64,000 nt of DNA from an uncultured Desulfuromonas sp. (GTDB taxonomy: Bacteria > Desulfobacterota > Desulfuromonadia > Desulfuromonadales > Desulfuromonadaceae): contig NZ_OY787469.1 in NCBI RefSeq assembly GCF_963678835.1, positions 1,860,001 through 1,924,000 of the forward strand, given 5' to 3'. Shown in pieces: positions 33,987 through 43,776 of the stretch. The notes below the pieces were generated by a model, which worked only from the letters and a program-made list of their open reading frames with translations, made no database searches and was not told where the DNA came from. A program made the translations under genes and the position numbers. Position 1 is the first letter of the stretch. Every line of letters begins with the position of its first letter.

Positions 33987-34555
33987 CAAGATTAAGGTCG
34001 CCGGGATTCGCCCCGGCAGGCGACATCCTTTTGACTGGCCGCTCAAAAGGATGCAAAAACCGGCTGAACTTCTCCTGACCCTAGCTTAACCTGCAATGGA
34101 TCTGTTTCCGTTTTGCTTCACCGATTCGGCTCGCCGCCCTTTAGGTCGGCGAATCTTGCGCCTCATCAATGCCTGGCATAAAACGTTGATAACAGACTTA
34201 CGCCGGGCTCTAGCTTTTCCGTGGTACCAGTCAAACGGGTGGGACGGTGCCCACCCTGCGATTGTGTGTTATTTAGCAGCCAAGCTCTCCCGTTCAGCAG
34301 CGCCGAACGCAAGGAGCTGGAGTCATGATGCCTGTCGGCAAATGTTTGAGCGCTAGCGAGTTTTTGCCGACATCACGGCGGAAGCGAGTGAAGAGAGGGA
34401 ACCCGCAGGGCGCAATGGTCGGGAGTCGATTTTGCGCCACTTTTGTCGACGCAAAAGTGGCCCGCCGTGTGGGCACGGAAGCCCACGTCACGTGGGCACC
34501 AACTATGAGAACGGATGGAGTTCGCCGGAGCAATCGGTTCCATTTTGCGGACCAC
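33987..34555 (+). repeat. Long hairpin-array repeat, copy R3
   Basis: Third direct copy. Stems: 34024-34034/34043-34053, 34237-34243/34250-34256 (GGGTGGG with CCCACCC, where R1 and R2 have GGGCGGG with CCCGCCC), 34333-34341/34364-34372, 34436-34445/34452-34461 (GCCACTTTTG with its exact complement, loop TCGACG) and 34469-34474/34481-34486 (GTGGGC with GCCCAC). Differences from R1 and R2 fall in pairs that keep the stems. It ends just before the eno terminator. Confidence 0.85.
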
Positions 34556-34560
34556 AAAAC

Positions 34561-34597
34561 AAAAAAGCCCTGCCGCAAAAAATGCAGCAGGGCTTTT
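34561..34597 (-). terminator. Intrinsic terminator of eno
   Basis: On the minus strand GCCCTGCTGC (complement of 34584-34593) pairs with GCGGCAGGGC (complement of 34567-34576) with one mismatch, then six T (34561-34566). About 25 bp after the eno stop. Confidence 0.9.
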
Positions 34598-34621
34598 CCA
34601 ATCTAAATCAGATGACGCGAA

Positions 34622-36405
<1,784 letters not shown>

Positions 36406-37362
36406 GTGAACGAAGACCCTTATCGATGTTGTTTCACCATTACGGACCCCATGATGGTGCATGCCCTTCTCGGGCAGCATAACAGCCACCTGCATCAACT
36501 TGAGAACCTGTTGGGTGTTCGCCTTGGTTCACGAGGCAACGACATACAGATCAGCGGCGCAAAGCTGGATGTCGAACTGACTGAGCTGGTTTTGAATCAG
36601 TTGGTGGCCTTGTTGCAAAAAGGCTATCCGCTGTATCCTCCGGATATTGATTACGCGGTCAACATTCTGCGTAGTCATTCCTCGATTAATCTGACGGATA
36701 TTTTCTTTGATACCGTTCTGGTATCCGCTCGCAACAAATACATTGCCCCGAAAAGCCTTGCCCAGAAAGAGTACATTGACGCCATTCGTCAGAACGATGT
36801 GGCGTTCGGTGTTGGTCCGGCAGGTACCGGTAAAACTTACTTGGCTATGGCACTGGCCGTTGCCGCCTGGCAGAAAAAACAGGTAAATCGTATCGTGCTG
36901 GTGCGTCCGGCGGTTGAGGCCGGGGAAAAACTCGGCTTTTTGCCCGGCGATATTGCCGAGAAAGTCAATCCCTACCTGCAGCCGTTGTACGATGCTCTGT
37001 TTGATATGGTGGAGCGCAGTAAGGGCCAGGAGATGATTGAAGAGGGCATTGTTGAAGTCGCGCCGCTGGCGTTTATGCGCGGACGGACGTTGAACGATTC
37101 CTTCATCATTCTCGATGAAGCGCAGAATACCACCCGAGAGCAGATGAAAATGTTTTTAACCCGACTGGGATTTGGCAGTAAAGCCGTAGTCACCGGTGAT
37201 GTCACCCAGATCGATTTGCCCAGCGGTCGCCCTTCAGGGCTACTGGATGCCTTGCGTATTCTTGATGGTCTTGACGGCATTGCCATTCGCCGTTTCAGCC
37301 AGATTGATGTGGTGCGCCATCCGATTGTTCAACGGATTGTCCAGGCTTACGAGAAAGCGTAG
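36406..37362 (+). CDS. PhoH-like ATPase
   Basis: 318 residues. An N-terminal KH-like part (about 8-65) is followed by the PhoH P-loop domain: Walker A GPAGTGKTYLAMALAV, Walker B FIILDEAQNTT and LTRLGFGSKAVVTGD. PhoH/YbeZ proteins act with YbeY in rRNA processing and ribosome quality control, and ybeY is two genes downstream. Start GTG 36406 is used because an internal ATG (36450) would remove the first strand of the KH-like part; its ribosome site is weak. First gene of the phoH-pgpH-ybeY-corC-lnt operon. Confidence 0.9.
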   Translation: MNEDPYRCCFTITDPMMVHALLGQHNSHLHQLENLLGVRLGSRGNDIQISGAKLDVELTELVLNQLVALLQKGYPLYPPDIDYAVNILRSHSSINLTDIFFDTVLVSARNKYIAPKSLAQKEYIDAIRQNDVAFGVGPAGTGKTYLAMALAVAAWQKKQVNRIVLVRPAVEAGEKLGFLPGDIAEKVNPYLQPLYDALFDMVERSKGQEMIEEGIVEVAPLAFMRGRTLNDSFIILDEAQNTTREQMKMFLTRLGFGSKAVVTGDVTQIDLPSGRPSGLLDALRILDGLDGIAIRRFSQIDVVRHPIVQRIVQAYEKA

Positions 37363-37364
37363 TT

Positions 37365-39785
37365 ATGACGCCCAAACATAAACAAATTCAGAAGAAACGT
37401 TTTGCCTTAACGCCGTCGGCGACCAAGCGGTTGCTGTTGGTGGTGCTGGCGGCTCTTCTGACCATCATCATTATTCCTAAAGGCGGATTTGTCCCCGATT
37501 ATTACAAGCCCGGAGATATCGCCTCGCGTGATATCAAAACGCCGCGTGATTTTCTGGTGCCGGAACCGGAACTGACGGAAAAGAAGAAGTTGGATGCCGC
37601 CGCCGCGGTGATCCCGATTTACGATTATGATCCGCGCCCGAGCAAGGCCGTCGCTCAGAAATTTTCAGAGGTTCTCAGTCGGCTTAACGCGGAAATTCAT
37701 CGGCATGATGAGATTGCCGCCGAAGAAGATACACCCGCGCCTTCGGGTAAAACGACCAGCGAAGTTGCTGCGGAAGCGATCGTGGATGCCGGGGTGATGC
37801 CCTTGCCTGCGGCGGACCCGTCCGCCATCCTTGATTTGCAACTGACGGAAGCGCAGACGAAATCATTGCGTCAATTGGCCCGGGATGATGCTCTGGTGGC
37901 GAAATTTAATCGCGATGTCCGTCACGGGTTGAACCGTAAAATTGTCGGCAATCTGGAGTTGTTTCAGAACAACTGGCATGGCTCCATTCTGATCCGTGAT
38001 CTGTCCAATGATAAGGAAGCGGTTGTTGAAGATAAAGAGTCAGTGCTTGGACTCAATGAAGTGATCAGCGATCTGCGGCTGCAGCTGTTCGGCGATCAGA
38101 ACGTTACTGCTGATGCGGCTGAGGTGATGGCCATTGTGCAGAAGATGGTCCGCCCTAACCTGACCTTTAACCAAAGCGAGACCGAAATCCGCAAACGGGC
38201 GGCAGCGGAGTCGGTTCTGCCGGTGCTGTTGCAGGTCAAGCGTGGCGAGATGATTGTTCGCGAAGGTGAGCGGGTCACGGCAGAGCAGGTTCGTAAATTG
38301 CAGGCGCTGCAATCGTCGGTGGATGGATTCAAGACGGCACGCAATGCCGCCGGATTAATGTTGAGTATTGTGCTGCTGTTTTATGTGTTGCACCGCTTTG
38401 CCCGGATGAATATCCGCAAGTACGCTCCGCAGCAGCGCGACCTGCTGTTTCTGGTTTCGGTATTTGTCGGTTTGTTTGTCATTGCCAAGGTGGGGATTTT
38501 TATCTCCATGGCATTGCAGAGCGCGTTTCCCTACATTGATTCGGCCTGTTATTACTATCTGTTGCCATTTGCCGCCGGGGCCATGCTGGTGCGGATTGTT
38601 CTTAACTCTGAAGTGGCGTATGTGTTTTCAACGTTGCTGGCCCTGTTGATGGGGCTGTTGTTCGGCAACAATCTGTACATCTCCCTGTATGTGCTGATCG
38701 GCAGTGTGACTGCCGCCCATTGGGTGCGTCACAGTCAGGCGCGCAGTAATCTGTATCGGGCCGGCTGGTATCTGGCACTGGTGAACATGGCCATGGTGTT
38801 GGCCATTTATGCGCTGTCGGACAATCCGTTCAATGAGCAGGTGTTGTACCGTCTCGGCTTTGCTTTTGTTGGTGCTTTCGGCTGTGCCATGGTGGTTAAC
38901 GGCACCATTCCACTGGTGGAGTCGCTGTTTAAATACACTACCGATTTCAAGCTGATGGAACTGGCCAATATGAATACGCCGATTCTGCGTGAATTGATGA
39001 TTCAGGCGCCGGGAACCTATCACCACTCCATCGTGGTCGGCAATCTGGTGGAAAATGCCGCCGAGGCCATTGGTGCTAACCCCCTGTTGGCGCGGGTGGC
39101 GGCATATTATCACGATATTGGCAAAATCAAGAAGCCGCTCTACTTTGCGGAGAATATGCATCCGCCGGAAAACCGCCATGACAAGCTGGCGCCGTCGATG
39201 AGCGCCTTGATTCTGATTTCCCATGTCAAGGATGGGGTCGAACTGGCTAAAGAACACAAACTTGGCCACGACCTGATTGAGATTATTCGCCAGCACCACG
39301 GCACCGCCCTGATCAAGTTCTTTTACGACAAGGCTCAGCAGCGGGAGAAGGATGGTCAGGTTAACGAGCAGGATTATCGTTATCCCGGTCCCAAACCGCA
39401 GACCCGTGAGGCGGCATTGATTATGCTGGCGGATGCTGTGGAGGCGGCAGGACGCACGTTGATGGACCCGACTCCGGCCCGTATTCAGGGTATGGTGCAG
39501 AAAATCATCAACAAGATTTTTATTGACGGTCAACTCGATGAGTGTGAATTGACCCTCAAAGATCTGCACGAAATTGCCAAGAGTTTTAACCGCATGTTGT
39601 CGGGAATTTTCCACCAACGTATTGAGTATCCTGAACCCGCGTACAAAGAGCGGGAAAAAGATAAAGAGACTAAGAGGATTAAAAACGATGATCTACATCG
39701 AGAACCAGCAGCAGAACCACGACATCCCGATAACAACGTTCAAAACGGTAGCCAGGACGATCTTAAACGCCTTGGAATGTCCTGA
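37365..39785 (+). CDS. 7TM-HD family phosphohydrolase (PgpH-like cyclic-di-AMP phosphodiesterase)
   Basis: 806 residues. One N-terminal membrane helix (about 22-42) is followed by an extracytoplasmic 7TMR-HDED domain (about 45-320), seven membrane spans (about 325-530) and a cytoplasmic HD domain (about 545-730). The HD domain has TYHHSIVVGNLVENAAEAIG, AAYYHDIGKIKKP and IIRQHHGTALIKFFY. PgpH enzymes of this build hydrolyse c-di-AMP; whether this species makes c-di-AMP cannot be judged from the window. The last ~33 residues, polar and probably disordered, are encoded in DNA that also encodes the start of YbeY in another frame (98-bp overlap). Confidence 0.9.
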   Translation: MTPKHKQIQKKRFALTPSATKRLLLVVLAALLTIIIIPKGGFVPDYYKPGDIASRDIKTPRDFLVPEPELTEKKKLDAAAAVIPIYDYDPRPSKAVAQKFSEVLSRLNAEIHRHDEIAAEEDTPAPSGKTTSEVAAEAIVDAGVMPLPAADPSAILDLQLTEAQTKSLRQLARDDALVAKFNRDVRHGLNRKIVGNLELFQNNWHGSILIRDLSNDKEAVVEDKESVLGLNEVISDLRLQLFGDQNVTADAAEVMAIVQKMVRPNLTFNQSETEIRKRAAAESVLPVLLQVKRGEMIVREGERVTAEQVRKLQALQSSVDGFKTARNAAGLMLSIVLLFYVLHRFARMNIRKYAPQQRDLLFLVSVFVGLFVIAKVGIFISMALQSAFPYIDSACYYYLLPFAAGAMLVRIVLNSEVAYVFSTLLALLMGLLFGNNLYISLYVLIGSVTAAHWVRHSQARSNLYRAGWYLALVNMAMVLAIYALSDNPFNEQVLYRLGFAFVGAFGCAMVVNGTIPLVESLFKYTTDFKLMELANMNTPILRELMIQAPGTYHHSIVVGNLVENAAEAIGANPLLARVAAYYHDIGKIKKPLYFAENMHPPENRHDKLAPSMSALILISHVKDGVELAKEHKLGHDLIEIIRQHHGTALIKFFYDKAQQREKDGQVNEQDYRYPGPKPQTREAALIMLADAVEAAGRTLMDPTPARIQGMVQKIINKIFIDGQLDECELTLKDLHEIAKSFNRMLSGIFHQRIEYPEPAYKEREKDKETKRIKNDDLHREPAAEPRHPDNNVQNGSQDDLKRLGMS

Positions 39786-40161
39786 CGACACCGAGTTGTC
39801 GGTAGTGATCGTTAACGACGACCAGATTCAGGAGATCAATCGCGATTATCTGCAGCGGGATAACCCGACCAATGTGATCTCCTTTGCGCAACAGGAGGGC
39901 GAAGGGGCCGGAATCTGTCCGGAGCTGCTTGGCGATGTGGTGATCTCGGCGGATACAGCGGCACGTGATGCCGCAGACGCCGGTGCGCCTTTTTTCAGTG
40001 AAATGAGTTTTTTACTTATCCACGGCATTCTTCATCTGCTCGGTTACGACCATGAACGGGGGACTGAAGAGCAGGCTGCGGAGATGGAAGCCAAAGAACG
40101 GGAACTGTTTGCCGTGTTGGAACAGTCATTTCCCGAATTGATGACTGAGGGGAGTAAATAG
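39688..40161 (+). CDS. ybeY: Endoribonuclease YbeY (16S rRNA maturation)
   Basis: 158 residues. Zinc motif HGILHLLGYDHE is intact; other family segments are SVVIVNDDQIQEINRDYL, DNPTNVISFAQ and LGDVVISADTA. YbeY acts in 16S rRNA 3' processing and 70S quality control with PhoH/YbeZ-type partners. Start ATG 39688 (AAGAGG 10 bp upstream) gives the usual first strand MIYIEN; the next candidate starts would cut the conserved domain. The start therefore lies 98 bp inside the pgpH-like gene. Followed by corC after 9 bp. Confidence 0.92.
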   Translation: MIYIENQQQNHDIPITTFKTVARTILNALECPDDTELSVVIVNDDQIQEINRDYLQRDNPTNVISFAQQEGEGAGICPELLGDVVISADTAARDAADAGAPFFSEMSFLLIHGILHLLGYDHERGTEEQAAEMEAKERELFAVLEQSFPELMTEGSK

Positions 40162-40170
40162 GAACAGACC

Positions 40171-41019
40171 ATGGACACCACACCGGAAACCCGCCGCAGC
40201 TGGTTACAGCGATTGCTCGGCATTACCCACCATGTGACCTCGGAAGAGCATCTTCAGGAATTGATTCATGCTTCGGAAGAGGGAGGCATTATCAACGCCG
40301 AAGAAGGCGAAATGTTCAGCTCCATCTTCGAATTCGGTGAAACCATTGTCCGCGAGGTGATGATTCCGCGCACGGAAATGCGCAGCTGCCCGGTAGATGC
40401 CAGCCTTGATACCTTCATTGAGATGGTGTTGAAGTTTGGCCACTCGCGCATTCCTGTTTACGAAGAGACCATTGACCGTATCGTCGGTCTGGTCTATGCC
40501 AAAGATCTGCTCAAATTTTGGGGCCAGCCTTCCCACGAGATTTCGTTGCGTGATTTGATGCGCAAGCCCTATTTCGTCCCTGAGACCAAGCGTATTGAAG
40601 AGTTGCTGCAGGAGTTTCGTACCCAGCGGATGCATATTGCCATTGCCATTGACGAATACGGCGGCACCTCCGGCTTGATCACGCTGGAAGACCTGATTGA
40701 AGAGATTATCGGCGATATCAAGGACGAATACGATTTCGATGACAACCAGCTGATCGAGGAGAGTCCTGGAACCATTGTCATTGATGCACGCCTGAGTCTC
40801 GATGAATTAGAAGATCACTACGATCTGCCCGAATTTGAGCGTGATCAGTTTGATTCGGTGGGCGGCTTGCTGTTGCATCGACTCGGTTATGTTCCCAAGC
40901 CGGGGGAAGAGGTGGTCGTCGAACCTCTGAAAATGGTGGTACTGCAAAGTGACGAACGGATGATCCACCGGATTCGGGTGATTCGTGAAGAATCTCTGAA
41001 GGAAGCGTTGGATGACTGA
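40171..41019 (+). CDS. corC: CorC/HlyC-type CBS protein
   Basis: 282 residues. A short N-terminal part (HVTSEEHLQELIHASEEGG) leads to a CBS pair (about 65-185: VREVMIPRTEMRSCPVD, VYEETIDRIVGLVYAKDLL, IAIDEYGGTSGLITLEDLIEE) and a transporter-associated CorC_HlyC domain (about 200-280: DARLSLDELEDHYDLP, DSVGGLLLHRLGYVPKPGE). This soluble form lacks the DUF21 membrane part and is linked to Mg/Co homeostasis. Its place between ybeY and lnt is the classic order in many proteobacteria. Overlaps lnt by 8 bp. Confidence 0.93.
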   Translation: MDTTPETRRSWLQRLLGITHHVTSEEHLQELIHASEEGGIINAEEGEMFSSIFEFGETIVREVMIPRTEMRSCPVDASLDTFIEMVLKFGHSRIPVYEETIDRIVGLVYAKDLLKFWGQPSHEISLRDLMRKPYFVPETKRIEELLQEFRTQRMHIAIAIDEYGGTSGLITLEDLIEEIIGDIKDEYDFDDNQLIEESPGTIVIDARLSLDELEDHYDLPEFERDQFDSVGGLLLHRLGYVPKPGEEVVVEPLKMVVLQSDERMIHRIRVIREESLKEALDD

Positions 41020-42514
41020 TCGCTGGCTGCAGCGTTTGGCACCACCGCTTTCCGGTCTGCTGATGGCTCTGGCTTTTCCGTTGGCCGGACAGGGATGGCT
41101 GGCTTGGGTGGCGCTGGTGCCTCTATTTGTCGTAATGCCTTCTCGGCCCTGGCGCTCAGGATTCAGTGCCGGGGTTGTTTTTTTTGCGGTGACGCTCTAC
41201 TGGTTGAATCTGGTGATGACGGTTTATGGCCAACTGCCGTGGGCGCTGTCCATCGTTGCCTATCTGTTACTGGCGGCTTACTTGGCGTTGTTCTGGGGCG
41301 CGACCTGCTGGTGCAGCGTGCGCATTCATCGTGCCCTTCAGGTGCCTCTGCCGCTGGTGGCCGCAGTGTGTTGGGTGACCTTTGAGTCTGTGCGGAGCTG
41401 GCTGCTCACCGGCTTTCCCTGGGGCAATATCGGCTATTCGCAGGTTAATGCCCTATGGCTGGTGCAAAGTGCCGATCTGGTCGGCGTCTATGGCCTGGTT
41501 GTGATGCTGGTGCTGGTCAATGGCCTGATCGCCGATGGTGTTCGTCGCCACGTGGCCGGAGAATCCTTGCCGTGGCGCAGCGCTCTGATCGTGGGCCTGT
41601 TGCTGGGCGGCCAGTTGGGCTATGGGGCCTGGCGTCTCTCAGCTGCGGAGCCTGACCGGGATGCGTTGCAGGTCGGGCTGGTACAGGGCAGTATTGATCA
41701 GGCGGTTAAATGGGATCCGACCCATTTGCAGCATACCCTGGATCGTTACCGTCAGCTCAGCGCCCAGGCGCAGGATCCGGATCTGCTGGTGTGGCCGGAA
41801 AGTGCGACCCCTTTTTTCTATCAAAATGGCGGCAAGCGTGCGTATCAGGTGCGTGCCGTGGCCCGCGAACAACGTGCCTATCTGTTGTTCGGTAGTCCCA
41901 GCTATGTACGGCAGGAGACTGATGATGAGATTGCCTATCTCAACAGCGCCTACCTGCTTTCCCCCCAGGCGCAATTGTTGGGGCGTAGCGACAAAGTTCA
42001 TCTGGTCCCATTCGGCGAATATGTTCCGTTGTGGGGCATGTTTGGTCTGGTGGAAAAACTGGCCGAGGGGATTGGCGATTTTGTCCCTGGACAATTGCAA
42101 CCGCTCTCACTCAATGGTCATCAGCTCGGCGTGTTGATCTGTTATGAAGCGATTTTTCCCGAGCTGGCGCAGAAGCTGGTGTCGCGAGGTGCTCAGGTTC
42201 TGGTGAACATTACCAACGATGCCTGGTTTGGGGATTCTTCCGCACCGTGGCAGCATTTGGATATGGCACGGATGCGGGCAATCGAGAATAAAGTCTGGTT
42301 GTTGCGCAGTGCCAATACCGGTGTGAGTGCCCTGATTGATCCGTTTGGTCGGGTGGTGGCGCAATCGCGCTTGTTTGAGCCGGCCCTGGTCGAGGGAACG
42401 GCCTATTTTAAACAGGGGGGTAGCCTTTATACCCGCACAGGTGATAGTCTACCGCGTTTGCTCGGCATTGTCGTGCTGGTGTGGCTGTGGCAGTCGCGTA
42501 AAAAAAAGTTGTGA
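41012..42514 (+). CDS. lnt: Apolipoprotein N-acyltransferase
   Basis: 500 residues. About seven N-terminal membrane helices (to about residue 205) precede a periplasmic nitrilase domain. Catalytic Glu is in LLVWPESATPFF, Lys in SDKVHLVPFGEY and Cys in GVLICYEAIFPE, as in E. coli Lnt. It adds the third acyl chain to lipoproteins, a Gram-negative feature, and so feeds the Lol system encoded further on. Start ATG 41012 lies inside corC. Confidence 0.95.
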   Translation: MTDRWLQRLAPPLSGLLMALAFPLAGQGWLAWVALVPLFVVMPSRPWRSGFSAGVVFFAVTLYWLNLVMTVYGQLPWALSIVAYLLLAAYLALFWGATCWCSVRIHRALQVPLPLVAAVCWVTFESVRSWLLTGFPWGNIGYSQVNALWLVQSADLVGVYGLVVMLVLVNGLIADGVRRHVAGESLPWRSALIVGLLLGGQLGYGAWRLSAAEPDRDALQVGLVQGSIDQAVKWDPTHLQHTLDRYRQLSAQAQDPDLLVWPESATPFFYQNGGKRAYQVRAVAREQRAYLLFGSPSYVRQETDDEIAYLNSAYLLSPQAQLLGRSDKVHLVPFGEYVPLWGMFGLVEKLAEGIGDFVPGQLQPLSLNGHQLGVLICYEAIFPELAQKLVSRGAQVLVNITNDAWFGDSSAPWQHLDMARMRAIENKVWLLRSANTGVSALIDPFGRVVAQSRLFEPALVEGTAYFKQGGSLYTRTGDSLPRLLGIVVLVWLWQSRKKKL

Positions 42515-42604
42515 TTCACCCGTTAAGACGGGTAGTCTAACGAGTTATTGCAAATGAGCCCCCAAAAAAGGGCTTAACAGGTTTTGTTGTGGCAAGGAGA
42601 ACGC

Positions 42605-43703
42605 ATGTTTCGCGAAGAAATTGAACGAATTAAACAGATCTCCGAAAAGCTCACTGAGCTGAGGGGGTATCTTTGACATTCCCACCAAACAGGAGCGGAT
42701 CAGCGAGCTGGAAGCCGACATTGCCGATCCTGATTTCTGGAATCAGGGTGACCGCGCTCAAGAATTGTTAAAAGAGCGCACTGTTTTGCAGAAACTGGTG
42801 GATGGTTGGACGTCGGCAGCGCAAACCGTTGAAGATCTTGAGGTGTTGGTCGAACTGGGTGCCGAGAGCGAGGATGAGGCCACCCGTGATGAAGTGCGCG
42901 AGCTGCTGCCGGAACTGGAGCGGCAGGTGGACAAGATGGAGTTCGCCCGCATGTTGTCCGGTGAGCATGACAGCAACAATGCTATTCTCAGTATCAATGC
43001 CGGTGCCGGCGGCACCGAAGCTCAGGACTGGGCGGACATGCTGTTGCGCATGTATCTGCGCTTTTGCGATATCAAAGGGTTTAAAACAAAAATCACCGAT
43101 TATCAGCCTGGCGATGATGCCGGGGTGAAGAGTGTCACCTTTACCGTCGAGGGCGATTATGCTTACGGCTGGCTACGTCCGGAGATGGGGATTCACCGTC
43201 TGGTGCGTATTTCACCGTTTGATGCGGCGTCTAAACGCCATACGTCGTTTTGTTCGGTGTTTGTTTTCCCCGAGTTGGACGACAGTATTGAGGTGGAACT
43301 GCTCGACAAGGATATGAAAATTGATACATTCCGCGCCAGTGGCGCGGGTGGTCAGCACATTAATAAAACCGATTCGGCCATCCGTATTACCCATATCCCC
43401 AGCGGGATTGTCGTGGCGTGTCAGGATCAGCGTTCGCAGCACAACAACAAAGCGGAAGCGATGCGTCAGCTTAAAGCACGTCTTTATGAGCTTGAGCGGC
43501 AGAAAAAAGAGGAAGAGGCCAACGCCCTGTCCGGCGATAAAAAAGAGATCGGCTGGGGCAGCCAGATCCGTTCGTATGTGCTGCACCCTTATCGCATGGT
43601 CAAAGATCACCGTACCGGCTTTGAGGTGGGGAATGCCGATTCCGTGCTTGATGGCCATATTGAAGGATTCATTGAAGCCTATCTGCTGGCGAATAGCCAG
43701 TAG
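42605..43703 (+). CDS. prfB: Peptide chain release factor 2, with programmed +1 frameshift
   Basis: Translation starts at ATG 42605 (AAGGAG 6 bp upstream), reads 23 codons and meets UGA at 42674-42676. After a +1 shift it continues from 42675 to the stop at 43701-43703, giving a 365-residue RF2. The coding parts are thus 42605-42673 joined to 42675-43703. The second part contains the SPF anticodon-like tripeptide (VRISPFDAASKR) and the catalytic GGQ (SGAGGQHINKTDSA). RF2 releases peptides at UGA and UAA. A start predicted only from the long frame (42765) would lose the N-terminal domain. Followed by lysS, a common order. Confidence 0.97.
42662..42677 (+). promoter_or_regulatory. RF2 autoregulatory frameshift site
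   Basis: AGGGGG (42662-42667, internal Shine-Dalgarno), TAT, then CTT TGA C: the canonical slippery CUU UGA C with three bases between the SD-like run and the CUU. Low RF2 favours slippage and so more RF2. Confidence 0.97.
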
Positions 43704-43776
43704 TGGTTAGAAAACAGCAAGCGTTTGCGCACTGTTGTGAAGCAAACGGGTATCAATAGAAAGGACAAAGTTGTCA

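Noticed and set aside
42515..42604. Terminator between lnt and prfB
   Set aside because: ACCCGT/ACGGGT and AGCCC/GGGCT hairpins lack T-runs, so they are not counted.
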